From assembly GCA_964645765.1 (NCBI GenBank), contig CAZYBE010000038.1, positions 1 through 27,245 on the forward strand: a stretch of 27,245 nt of DNA, given 5' to 3'. The notes below the pieces were generated by a model. It was not told the DNA's origin. It searched no databases and was given only the letters and a program-made list of their open reading frames with translations. This DNA is from CAZGMN01 sp964645765 (lineage in GTDB: Bacteria; Acidobacteriota; Aminicenantia; Aminicenantales; Aminicenantaceae). Position 1 is the stretch's first letter. The number at the start of each line of letters is the position of its first letter. Below are positions 9,075-16,183 of the stretch, piece after piece. The translations under genes were made by a program, and so were the position numbers.

Positions 9075-10430
9075 ATGAAGAGAAGAGCATTTTTAGGAGC
9101 GTCGACTGCAGGAAGCATTTCTCTGCTCACCGGCATGAAGAGAGGCATCGTTCAAAAGAGCAGCAATGAGCCTGAATCAGCCAGCAAAAAATCTGTCCTG
9201 AAAAATGGCAAGCTGGCTGGCTTGACCCTGGAAGAGCTAAAAAAGCAGTACCAATACGACCTCTTTGAAGACTTCTTGCCCTTTATGGACAAGTATGTTG
9301 TCGACCATGAGTATGGCGGATTTATGTGCAATGCTGACCGGGATGGAACCCAGGTCAGCGGAGATAAAAACACCTGGTATGAAGGCCGAGGAATCTGGGC
9401 TTATTCTTTCCTTTACAACAACCTCGACCGCAACCCAAAATATCTTGAAATCGCACGAAAATCCGTTGACTTCATCCTCAAGCATAAGCCAGCAGGCGAA
9501 GACCTCTGGCCAGGAGGCTATAGCCGTGAGGGCCAGGTCAAAGCAGCTCCTGATTCGCGCGGCTATGGCGACCTCTTCATCGCTCACGGACTCGCAGAAT
9601 ACGCCAAAGCCTCAGGAGAGAATAAATACTGGGAGATGGCAAAAGAGATTATGATGAAAATCATAAGGCTCTACGACCAGCCTGACTATTACCCAAACGC
9701 GGCCAGGGACTATCTCGGACAAGAGGCTCCACTCTTTCCAGGCGTAAGGGTCTCAGGGGTGTGGATGGTTCTTATTAACATTTCAACCTCGATGCTTGAG
9801 CGCAAGCCCGACCCTGAGATTGAAGCCATAGCTGACCGCTGCTTGGAGGCAATCATGCATTACCATTACAACCCTGAATTTAGATTGAACAATGAGCTTC
9901 TCAATCACGATATGTCCCGGCCTCAGAATGAGCTCTCCCAGTTTGTCTATACCGGACATGCCATTGAAACCCTGTGGATGGTGATGTATGAAGCAGCGAG
10001 AAGAAAGAACAAAAAGCTCTTTGACCTTGCCGCAGAAAGGTTCAGGCGCCATGTCGAAGTTGCCTGGGATGATGTCTATGGCGGGGCATTCCGATCCCTC
10101 GACCATGTCGATAAGAATATCTGGAAGGTGGATAAAGTCTTATGGCTTCAAGAAGAAGTGCTCATCGGCTCGCTCTTTGTCGTCGAGCACACCGGCCTCC
10201 AATGGGCAAAAGAAATGTTTGACAGGATGTATCATTATATTCAGGATAAGTTTGTTTTGAAGAAGCACGGGTTGCCGCTCTGGATATTCAATGCTGACCG
10301 AAAAGTGACCTTCGAGCCTCATGCGACCCGAATTGAAAATTTCCATCATCCCCGGCACCTTATGCTTAATCTCTTGAGCTTAGAACGGATGATAAAAAGA
10401 AGGGGAAGAACTTCCGGGCTGTTTTCATAA
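9075..10430 (+). CDS. AGE-family (N-acylglucosamine 2-epimerase-like) sugar epimerase/isomerase with a Tat signal
   Basis: The ATG at 9075 is preceded by GGGGAGG. The longer frame from 9021 adds residues with no ribosome binding site and would bury the signal. The N-terminus MKRRAFLGASTAGSISLLTG has the twin-arginine RRxFLG pattern and a mildly hydrophobic core, so Tat export is likely. The rest matches the (alpha/alpha)6-barrel AGE family (Pfam PF07221): His278 in LLNHDMSR, GHAIE with His295, WLQEEVLIGS, and a C-terminal FHHPRH with His424, His425 and His428. These histidines correspond to the ring-opening and epimerising acid/base residues of the family. The family interconverts N-acyl-hexosamines or mannose/glucose-type sugars. 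Family members are usually cytoplasmic, so the export signal is unusual. Context suggests it acts on products of the adjacent lyase. Confidence 0.82.
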   Translation: MKRRAFLGASTAGSISLLTGMKRGIVQKSSNEPESASKKSVLKNGKLAGLTLEELKKQYQYDLFEDFLPFMDKYVVDHEYGGFMCNADRDGTQVSGDKNTWYEGRGIWAYSFLYNNLDRNPKYLEIARKSVDFILKHKPAGEDLWPGGYSREGQVKAAPDSRGYGDLFIAHGLAEYAKASGENKYWEMAKEIMMKIIRLYDQPDYYPNAARDYLGQEAPLFPGVRVSGVWMVLINISTSMLERKPDPEIEAIADRCLEAIMHYHYNPEFRLNNELLNHDMSRPQNELSQFVYTGHAIETLWMVMYEAARRKNKKLFDLAAERFRRHVEVAWDDVYGGAFRSLDHVDKNIWKVDKVLWLQEEVLIGSLFVVEHTGLQWAKEMFDRMYHYIQDKFVLKKHGLPLWIFNADRKVTFEPHATRIENFHHPRHLMLNLLSLERMIKRRGRTSGLFS

Positions 10431-10613
10431 AATTGGATTCCTGAGGCATATGGATAACTTTGTTGGATAAAGATCAGGCTGGGCAGTGAGGAAATCGTAT
10501 GGATTTATGGATGCTTCCCGTTTTTATTGTTTGAGAGAAAATTTGAGATTAGATACGAATTTAAAGACAATTAACACATGCCGAAGATTCCTTGATAAAT
10601 TCCGGAGGCGACG

Positions 10614-11375
10614 ATGAAGGAAAAACTGCGCTTTTTTGACTGCAACTGCTCCATAGGCAGGACAGGATATCCTCATCTTCTGGACATTTCTGACGTTCAA
10701 GGCCTTAAACGTGAGATGGAAATCGCTGGCATAGAACAAGCCCTGGTCTATCATTCAATTGCCCGCGATGCCCATCCGCCTCTGGGCAATTCCCTGCTCC
10801 TCGAAAAAATAAAAGATAGGAAAGAATTCCATCCTGTATGGGTTATCATCCCTCATCACACCGATGAGATGGACAAGCCTCGCCAGCTCCTTCAGGATAT
10901 GAAGGGCAAGGGAATAAAAGCAGTCCGGATGTATCCGACCAGGAATCATCATAGTTTTTCCCTTTCAGAATGGTCGAGCGGAGAGCTTCTTTCTTCGCTT
11001 GAAGGGTCTCGAGTTCCTTTGATTCTCGACATTGAGATTGTAAGCTGGGAGGATGTCCAGTTCTTCCTCAGAAGTCATCCGCAGCTTCCGCTCGTCATCT
11101 CCAACTGCAGCTACCGGCACAACCGCTTTATCTACCCTCTGCTTGAAAAAAATAAAAATCTATACATCGAGATTTCCCGCTTCATGGGAGCAGGAGCTAT
11201 CGAGGATTTGGTGAGGCGATTTGGAGCCCATCCCCTTCTCTTCGGCACAAACATGCCTCAGTACACTGGAACAGCAGCAGTCGCCCTTCTGACCTATGCC
11301 GATATCGAAGACAAAGAAAAGCAAGCCATCGCTTCCGGGAATCTCGCGAAAATCATCGAGGAGATGTGGCCATGA
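10614..11375 (+). CDS. Amidohydrolase-fold protein lacking the catalytic metal ligands (253 aa)
   Basis: GGAGG lies 5 nt before the ATG. The protein follows the amidohydrolase-2 TIM-barrel layout (Pfam PF04909), and each strand end can be matched to the adjacent gene 11372-12175. Every metal or catalytic residue is replaced. The beta-1 HxH is Asn11/Ser13 (FFDCNCS), the beta-5 His is Asp139 (LILDIE), the beta-6 His is Asn164 (VISNCS) and the beta-8 Asp is Asn213 (LFGTNMP). The fold motifs around them survive, so this looks like maintained divergence rather than decay; the frame is intact. It overlaps the next gene by ATGA, implying translational coupling and probably a shared complex. Either it is a regulatory or structural partner of the active paralogue, or it has a metal-free activity. 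There are 183 bp without a gene before it and no convincing promoter there. Confidence 0.75.
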   Translation: MKEKLRFFDCNCSIGRTGYPHLLDISDVQGLKREMEIAGIEQALVYHSIARDAHPPLGNSLLLEKIKDRKEFHPVWVIIPHHTDEMDKPRQLLQDMKGKGIKAVRMYPTRNHHSFSLSEWSSGELLSSLEGSRVPLILDIEIVSWEDVQFFLRSHPQLPLVISNCSYRHNRFIYPLLEKNKNLYIEISRFMGAGAIEDLVRRFGAHPLLFGTNMPQYTGTAAVALLTYADIEDKEKQAIASGNLAKIIEEMWP

Positions 11376-12175
11376 GCGAATATTTCGACCGAATCCAGAG
11401 AGGAATTCCCATCGATGACGTTGAAATCATCGATATCCATGCCCACCTCGGCCCTTATTTCAACATGCATATACCTGCTTGTGATGCCCGGAGCATGGTC
11501 AAGAATATGGACATCTGCGGCATCGACAAAGCCGTTATCTCTGCCAACCTGAGCTGGAATTCTGACCTAGTCCTGGGCAACAACATGATGCTGGAAGCGA
11601 TTCGTTCCCACCGGGGGCGGCTCTACGGCGCTTGCTCAGTCAACGGAAATTATCCGGACTTATCCCTGAGCGAGCTCGAGCGCTGCTTCTCAAAGGAAAA
11701 AGACATCAAGATGATGAAAATTCATCCCTTCCTGACAAGATGCAAGCTGAGCGATTCCAGGATGGAGGGCATTTACGAGTTTGCCTCTCGAAAAAAACTC
11801 CTTGTCCTTGTTCATACCTGGCTGGACAACGACCCATACGGAAACATGGACCTTTTTGCTGAAGTGGCAAAGGCCAATCCTAAGATCAAATGGATTATGG
11901 GCCATTCCGGAGGACCTTATGGAAGCTTTCATGCTGTGGAGCTTGCAAAACAAACAAAAAACATTCTTCTCGACATCGCACTCTCGATGTGCCCGGCGCA
12001 GCAGATCGAGTTTTTTGTCAAAGAGCTGGGCTCGGAGAGAGTCCTGTTCGGCACAGATAACCCTTTTATCGACCCTCGGGCGCAGGTCGGGCGAGTCGGC
12101 TTAGCCCAGATCTCCCATGAGGACAAAGTCAATATTTTTAGCGCCAACGTCCGTCGCTTTATTGATTTTCGCTGA
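11372..12175 (+). CDS. Metal-dependent amidohydrolase (amidohydrolase-2 family), 267 aa
   Basis: The start is the ATG at 11372 inside the stop of the previous gene (ATGA overlap), with GAGGAG 8 nt upstream. The GTG two codons earlier is a less likely start. All ligands of the amidohydrolase-2 / ACMSD-like barrel (Pfam PF04909) are present: His23 and His25 (DIHAH), His148 (LVHTW), His178 (MGHSGG) and Asp229 (LFGTDNP). The family carries out non-oxidative decarboxylation, lactone hydrolysis or hydration of carboxylated substrates in the cytoplasm. Neighbouring RraA-type aldolase and hydroxyacid dehydrogenase genes make a carboxylic or aldonic-acid lactone a reasonable substrate type, which is an inference. 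It is coupled to a degenerate paralogue upstream and followed 21 bp later by the dehydrogenase. Confidence 0.82.
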   Translation: MSEYFDRIQRGIPIDDVEIIDIHAHLGPYFNMHIPACDARSMVKNMDICGIDKAVISANLSWNSDLVLGNNMMLEAIRSHRGRLYGACSVNGNYPDLSLSELERCFSKEKDIKMMKIHPFLTRCKLSDSRMEGIYEFASRKKLLVLVHTWLDNDPYGNMDLFAEVAKANPKIKWIMGHSGGPYGSFHAVELAKQTKNILLDIALSMCPAQQIEFFVKELGSERVLFGTDNPFIDPRAQVGRVGLAQISHEDKVNIFSANVRRFIDFR

Positions 12176-12196
12176 AACCTCTTTTAGCATAGAGCC

Positions 12197-13231
12197 ATGA
12201 GAGCGGCCAAGAAAAACAGAGTCACATTCAAAATCACCGATTACATCGAGCGAGACCTGAAGTGGGAAGAAGAGGAATGCCGAAAATTGGGAATCAATTT
12301 TGCCCGTTACCAGCTCAAAGAGGCACCTCCATCTCGAATCGTCGAATGTGTCAGGGACGCTGATATCGTCCTGGTCAACATGGCAAAGTTCTCAGAAGAA
12401 GTCATCTCTGGGCTGGATAAGGCAAAGGTTATCCTCAGGCACGGCATAGGCTACGATAATGTCGACGTCCAGGCTGCGACCAGAAAGGGCATCATCTTTG
12501 CCAACGAGGCAACAGCCTCAAGCGAAGACGTTTCCGAGCATGCGGCGATGCTCATCTTTGAGGCTTATAAGAAAAAACATGTGCAGGACAGGATGCTCAA
12601 AGATTGGGTAAAAACAGGAATCTGGAGCTCGAGAAGGATTCACCCTCTCTACCGAATGAAAGGCAAAACTCTGGGCATCGTCGGCTGCGGCAACATCGGA
12701 AGCCGAGTTTTAAAGAAGATGGGCGGCTTTGGCCTGGATACTCTTGTCTGCGACCCCTATCTTTCCAAAAAAAGATTGAAAGAGCTCGGCATAAAGCACA
12801 CACCTCTTGACGAGATTCTCAGGAAATCAGACATCGTCACCATCCATGTCCCTGTCACTGCTGAAACGCGGGGAATGTTTAATATCAAAAAATTCTCCGA
12901 AATGAAAAGCTCTGCAGTCATCATCAACACCGCCCGCGGTCCAATCGTTAAAACCCAAGACCTGGTCAGAGCCTTGGAAGAAGGGATGATTGCCGGTGCA
13001 GCACTCGATGTCTTCGAAAAAGAACCTCCTGCCAAAGACCTCGAGCTCCTGAAAATGGACAACGTCATCCTCAGCCCTCACATCGCTTGGTACAGCGAAG
13101 AAGGCGGATGGGATATCAGGGTGATGGTCATGGACGACGTTCGGGCGTTTCTAAAGGGCAGGCCCCCCAGATTCGTGGTCAACCCCGAAGTCTTCCGCAG
13201 CAAAAGTCTAAGGTTCAGATGTTCGTGGTGA
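12197..13231 (+). CDS. D-isomer-specific 2-hydroxyacid dehydrogenase, NAD-binding
   Basis: A 344-aa cytoplasmic oxidoreductase of the D-2-hydroxyacid dehydrogenase family (Pfam PF00389/PF02826). Visible landmarks are RHGIGYDNVDV near 90, the Rossmann motif GIVGCGNIG (160-168), and the catalytic triad Arg247 (NTARGP), Glu276 (FEKEP) and His295 (SPHIAW). The family reversibly oxidises D-2-hydroxy acids such as D-glycerate, phosphoglycerate or hydroxypyruvate derivatives. SerA-type C-terminal regulatory domains are absent, so a catabolic role is more likely than serine synthesis. The start at 12197 has no good ribosome binding site, but it is the first ATG after the amidohydrolase stop (21 bp), so read-through coupling is plausible. 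It closes the plus-strand operon and converges on the lipoprotein gene with only 2 bp between them and no visible terminator. Confidence 0.85.
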   Translation: MRAAKKNRVTFKITDYIERDLKWEEEECRKLGINFARYQLKEAPPSRIVECVRDADIVLVNMAKFSEEVISGLDKAKVILRHGIGYDNVDVQAATRKGIIFANEATASSEDVSEHAAMLIFEAYKKKHVQDRMLKDWVKTGIWSSRRIHPLYRMKGKTLGIVGCGNIGSRVLKKMGGFGLDTLVCDPYLSKKRLKELGIKHTPLDEILRKSDIVTIHVPVTAETRGMFNIKKFSEMKSSAVIINTARGPIVKTQDLVRALEEGMIAGAALDVFEKEPPAKDLELLKMDNVILSPHIAWYSEEGGWDIRVMVMDDVRAFLKGRPPRFVVNPEVFRSKSLRFRCSW

Positions 13232-13233
13232 TA

Positions 13234-14025
13234 TTAGAAATCAGGCGGACCAAATAAGATCCAGAGATAAGGCGAGGAGAACGGAAAGACGAGAGCTACG
13301 AACACATCCATGGCCAGTCCGGCAAAGAAGAAACCTGCCTTATTGCGCCGACCAGTGACTTCAATCAAGTCTATATCGGCTAAGTCAATTCGCACTTCCT
13401 CGGTTTCTGTTCTCAATTGAATTGTCGCTAATGACAGGAAAGGCACTTTTTGCTCGGACATGAGCCTTTCCATAAAGTCCATGTTCAAGATATTTCCCTT
13501 TTGATCCCTGATAGATTGCAGAGAAGCAAGCGGCATAATCGTCGGTTGGGACCGGTCGGCTTCCCGGACTGATATGCCCCCATAGTCGAAACCAATGAAT
13601 TCAACCTCTTCTGTCCTGGATGTCTCAGGCTTCTCCAAAGTCCATCTTTTTTTGACGACATTGATTCTTTCACCGAGTGCCGGCAAAACCACATCATCCT
13701 TGATCTGATCCCGCACTTTGGCATAGGTCTCGGCATATTCCTTGCGCGGAACAAGAAGCAAGCCCATGCATTTTCCCTTCTCGTGTCTTCCGGTTTTGAG
13801 ATAGAGCTTGACATTTGTCCCAGGCTTGAGAAGGAGGAGCGGAGTGTCTATAGAGGTCACGCTACGCCTTTTCGGGGATGAGTCAGCTATAGCACCCACT
13901 CCGTAACCTATCAGTGCACAGCCGCTCAGTTGAAAAAGCAGGAGGACGACAAAGGCAAAGAGGAGATATCCAAAACTTTTATGGGAAAGGGGATTCTCTT
14001 TTGATGAGGATAGCTTAAGGAACAA
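13234..14025 (-). CDS. Lipoprotein with Sm/SH3-like beta segments, unknown function
   Basis: I place the start at a TTG at 14025, preceded by GGGGA at 8 nt. The longest open frame begins at 14091, but that TTG is the first three bases of a -35 TTGACA, so it cannot be translated from this promoter. From 14025 the product is 263 aa. It has a basic N-region, a hydrophobic core and a perfect lipobox L33-S-G-C36. The mature part contains two short beta-rich stretches (NVKLYLKTGR near 70; VEFIGFDYGGISV near 140) and a hydrophobic C-terminal stretch (AGFFFAGLAMDVFVALVF). The family is unrecognised. It resembles the Sm-like part of its upstream neighbour 14149-15345 (V-x-L-x-L-K-T-G-R versus V-E-I-V-L-H-T-G-R) and shares that gene's promoter type. 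Confidence 0.65.
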   Translation of the reverse strand: MFLKLSSSKENPLSHKSFGYLLFAFVVLLLFQLSGCALIGYGVGAIADSSPKRRSVTSIDTPLLLLKPGTNVKLYLKTGRHEKGKCMGLLLVPRKEYAETYAKVRDQIKDDVVLPALGERINVVKKRWTLEKPETSRTEEVEFIGFDYGGISVREADRSQPTIMPLASLQSIRDQKGNILNMDFMERLMSEQKVPFLSLATIQLRTETEEVRIDLADIDLIEVTGRRNKAGFFFAGLAMDVFVALVFPFSSPYLWILFGPPDF

Positions 14026-14061
14026 TTCTATTCCCCTTTTTCCTTTTCCGGATCGTGAAAT

Positions 14062-14091
14062 ATAGTAGAATATCGGCAGAGAGACTGTCAA
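14062..14091 (-). promoter_or_regulatory. Sigma70-type promoter for the lipoprotein gene
   Basis: Minus-strand TTGACA (14091-14086), an 18-nt spacer and TACTAT (14067-14062). The start point is expected near 14055, about 30 nt before the TTG start at 14025. It matches the promoter at 15453-15482 in the -35 plus following bases (TTGACAGYCTCT), the spacer length, the -10 and a CGAT six bases further on. Confidence 0.55.
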
Positions 14092-14148
14092 GAAGACCTG
14101 CTTTTCTCAGGAAGACACCTCCTTGAAGGTAGAGACTCATCTGAATGA

Positions 14149-15345
14149 TTAAAAATGCAAAGTCAGGGAGAAACCGAGGCTTCCGTTCCCGACACGAAAC
14201 GTTTGGACCGGGAGCTCGGCTTCTGGAATTGCCTCCAAAGAGATAGTTGATGCTAAGAAATAATCAGCCGCGAACCCGAAAGTCAGAACTTTGGAAATGT
14301 TCAACTTCAACTCTGTGAAGGCAAGAACGCTGAATTGCGTTCTAGTAACTTTCGCTTCGGACTCACGTCCGTTAGGATAGGCCGTGTCAAAAATCTCGGA
14401 TTTGGTGTCGATAGTGGTTCTGGCACCCCCGATGCCCAGGCCAAAATCCCAAGACAGAGCATTCGGCAGTGTTCTTGAAAGTGGCCGGTATACTCCCACA
14501 AGGTAATAGCCGTTCGAAGAAAAGGACTCATCCAGATGAACGCTAAGATCCGGAACTTCCTGATATCTCCACGCCCACAGCACTGGCTCGCTCAGCCAAC
14601 TGTGGGCTAGTCCGACTTCCAAATCCGGTGTCAGAGGGTAGGTCATCTGAATTCGGCGAAGGAGATTGAATAAAGAAGGATCCTTATGTACATAAAAACC
14701 CCTGTCCTGCAACAAAGATAAACGGCGGCTCGAGATTTGAGGGAAGACCCGGCCGGCCTGCAAGGTTAAGTGTATTTTTTTCCATCTTCCCGACTTCTGG
14801 AGAATTGCCTTTAGTTTTTCCCATTCCGCCAGGTTATCCTCGCTTTTCCCTGCGAATTCGAAAACCTTGTCGCTAATTCCCAGCGCATCGGACAACAAAA
14901 AGCTAAGTCCGGCATTAGCGCCTAACAAGAACGCCTCAACATAGAGAAATTCAAGACCTCTATAATAATTCGCATAAAAAGGTGGCATATCATTCTCGTC
15001 CGTCAAGAAAATCAAATGTTCAAGATAGGTGAGCAGGAACACAACGGAAAGGATGTTCTGCTGTTTTTCTTTGACGACAATGATCCTGACTTCTTGCTTC
15101 GGAATTTTTTGTTCTTGTCCGGCTCTTAGCAAAATGACTGTGTCGTCGGTGATATCCACCATGGTTCCCGACAGGATTCGACCCGTGTGAAGGACTATCT
15201 CCACCTGATTAGTGAGCAAGGATTTTGCTGCAAGGGCCTTATGATTTTTGTCCAAAAGGGGCTCGTTATCTTCTGGGCTCCATGGGAGAGCGTAGGGAAC
15301 AAGAACGAACATTAAGAAGAACATCGGTATCAGCGCCTTTTGCAT
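14149..15345 (-). CDS. Envelope protein: Sm-like domain followed by an outer-membrane beta-barrel, 398 aa
   Basis: The ATG at 15345 has AGGAG about 6 nt upstream and begins a Sec signal peptide (MQKALIPMFFLMFVLVPYA). Residues 45-91 form a compact Sm/SH3-like segment (VEIVLHTGRILSGTMVDI, then IPKQEVRIIVV). A linker with some helix follows. From about 190 to the end there are amphipathic strands, for example LTLQAGRVFPQISSRR, DFGLGIGGARTTID and TFGFAADYFLASTISL, ending in a strand with terminal Phe (LGFSLTLHF), the classical outer-membrane insertion signature. No family name can be given. It is transcribed from its own promoter toward the lipoprotein gene 124 bp downstream, which carries related Sm-like segments. 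The pair probably acts together at the outer membrane. Confidence 0.65.
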   Translation of the reverse strand: MQKALIPMFFLMFVLVPYALPWSPEDNEPLLDKNHKALAAKSLLTNQVEIVLHTGRILSGTMVDITDDTVILLRAGQEQKIPKQEVRIIVVKEKQQNILSVVFLLTYLEHLIFLTDENDMPPFYANYYRGLEFLYVEAFLLGANAGLSFLLSDALGISDKVFEFAGKSEDNLAEWEKLKAILQKSGRWKKIHLTLQAGRVFPQISSRRLSLLQDRGFYVHKDPSLFNLLRRIQMTYPLTPDLEVGLAHSWLSEPVLWAWRYQEVPDLSVHLDESFSSNGYYLVGVYRPLSRTLPNALSWDFGLGIGGARTTIDTKSEIFDTAYPNGRESEAKVTRTQFSVLAFTELKLNISKVLTFGFAADYFLASTISLEAIPEAELPVQTFRVGNGSLGFSLTLHF

Positions 15346-15452
15346 TCGATTCTCCTTTGGATGGTTCGTTCAAAAGAAAAGGAAATCTTTATTGATAGCG
15401 GTAGCCAGAGGTTCAATCCATTCCCCCTTTTCTCTTTATCACATCGCAAGAG

Positions 15453-15482
15453 ATAGTAAGCTATTCCATAAGAGGCTGTCAA
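15453..15482 (-). promoter_or_regulatory. Sigma70-type promoter for the Sm-like/barrel gene
   Basis: Minus-strand TTGACA (15482-15477), an 18-nt spacer and TACTAT (15458-15453). The start is expected near 15446, leaving a leader of about 100 nt. It is nearly identical in design to the promoter at 14062-14091. Confidence 0.55.
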
Positions 15483-15601
15483 GACGACATGAAAAGCGGT
15501 ATAAAGTGGTCAGAACCTTGTGAAGGCCCTGAGAAAACATCCCCCTCCAAAAATCGAGAAAAAATATTGTCCCTTTTTTTGGCAGACGCAATTTCCGCTC
15601 A

Positions 15602-15629
15602 TTGACAGACCAATAAATCAGCTTATAAT
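15602..15629 (+). promoter_or_regulatory. Consensus sigma70 promoter upstream of a short ORF
   Basis: A perfect TTGACA (15602-15607), a 16-nt spacer and a perfect TATAAT (15624-15629). The start is expected near 15636. It is the best promoter match in the window, yet it leads only into an 86-codon ORF without a ribosome binding site. Confidence 0.65.
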
Positions 15630-15692
15630 CAGCACTTAGGCATTTTAGGGGACGTCCTTGTAGGCTGGCTTGCCACGCGTATTGCGGCTCCT

Positions 15693-15953
15693 ATGATCGC
15701 ATATGATAACGGTGGCACATTCCTACCTTGGGTCATTGGGGGCATTTGTTTTATCGGTTGCATAGCCTTGGACTATATAGCAGGTGGGATTTATGTCTTA
15801 TCCCCTCAAGAGCTTCACGTGACAATGACAGAAATAAAAGAATTACCCCAAACTAATCTTATCCTTTTAAAAGCTGAGCAATTGAACAATACGAGATGGA
15901 TTCGGATCAAATGTTCTGATGACGACAGAGAGGAACTTATTGATTTGAACTAA
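15693..15953 (+). pseudogene. Short membrane ORF, probable C-terminal remnant of a lipoprotein-type gene (86 codons)
   Basis: The frame is open from the stop at 15603, but the only ATG is at 15693 and it has no ribosome binding site. In-frame sequence upstream of the ATG (GILGDVLVGWLATRIAAP) continues the hydrophobic character and would be an untranslated part of the same fold. The encoded segment has two hydrophobic stretches, then GGIYVLSPQELHVTM. A hydrophobic helix ending G-x-Y-x-L-(S/T)-P-x-x-(L/V) is a pattern I know from the C-terminal end of many small bacterial lipoproteins. The polar tail of about 45 residues has no motif. I read it as a truncated gene that kept or captured a strong promoter. 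It could instead be a genuine small membrane protein with a leaderless-like or non-canonical start. Confidence 0.4.
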
Positions 15954-15997
15954 TTTTCCATTCTAAGCAGCGGGTCGGCTGGGCATTTTGCTTTTTC

Positions 15998-16071
15998 TGG
16001 CTGGGAAGCCTGGGCTCGAACCAGGAACGGATGATCCAGAGTCATCTGTGTTACCATTACACCACTTCCCA
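15998..16071 (-). tRNA. tRNA-Gln (anticodon CTG)
   Basis: A full cloverleaf can be drawn on the minus strand: acceptor TGGGAAG/CTTCCCA, D-arm GTG/CAC around TAATGGTAA, anticodon stem GATGA/TCATC with loop CTCTGGA, a 4-nt variable loop, T-arm CCTGG/CCAGG with loop TTCGAGC, discriminator G and an encoded CCA. The anticodon CTG reads CAG, so this is a glutamine tRNA. It lies downstream of and on the same strand as glnS and gltX. A TATAAT about 22 bp upstream suggests that it also has its own promoter. Confidence 0.95.
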
Positions 16072-16093
16072 GCCACCAAAATTCTGTGAAAAT

Positions 16094-16124
16094 ATTATAC
16101 AACAATTTAATTTGGGGGACACAA
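16094..16124 (-). promoter_or_regulatory. Possible promoter of tRNA-Gln overlapping the palindrome
   Basis: A perfect minus-strand TATAAT (16099-16094) lies 22 bp before the tRNA. TTGTGT (16124-16119), part of the palindrome arm, could serve as the -35 with a long 19-nt spacer. Confidence 0.4.
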
Positions 16125-16158
16125 TACTTAATTTGAATCAATTAAGTATTGTGTCCCC
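16115..16158. repeat. 19-bp perfect palindrome (REP/MITE-like hairpin)
   Basis: Arms 16115-16133 and 16140-16158 are exact reverse complements over 19 bp (GGGGACACAATACTTAATT on the left) around a 6-nt loop. The GGGGACA...TGTCCCC ends resemble hairpins that surround IS200-like REP-associated transposases. That resemblance is from memory, and no transposase is present here. There is no T-tract on either side, so a simple terminator is unlikely. Confidence 0.7.
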
Positions 16159-16183
16159 GTATTTGAAAAATCCCTTTTTGCGA

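Larger units (their letters stand above)
15346..15692. other. Intergenic region holding two opposed promoters
   Basis: There is no gene in these 347 bases. They hold a minus-strand promoter for the barrel gene (15453-15482) and a plus-strand consensus promoter (15602-15629) for the short ORF at 15693. The rest (about 15483-15601) shows nothing I recognise. Confidence 0.5.

Noticed and set aside
14026..14091. Extending the lipoprotein gene to a TTG at 14091
   Set aside because: That TTG is the first half of a TTGACA -35 element, so it precedes the transcription start. The TTG at 14025 has a ribosome binding site and gives a normal lipoprotein signal.
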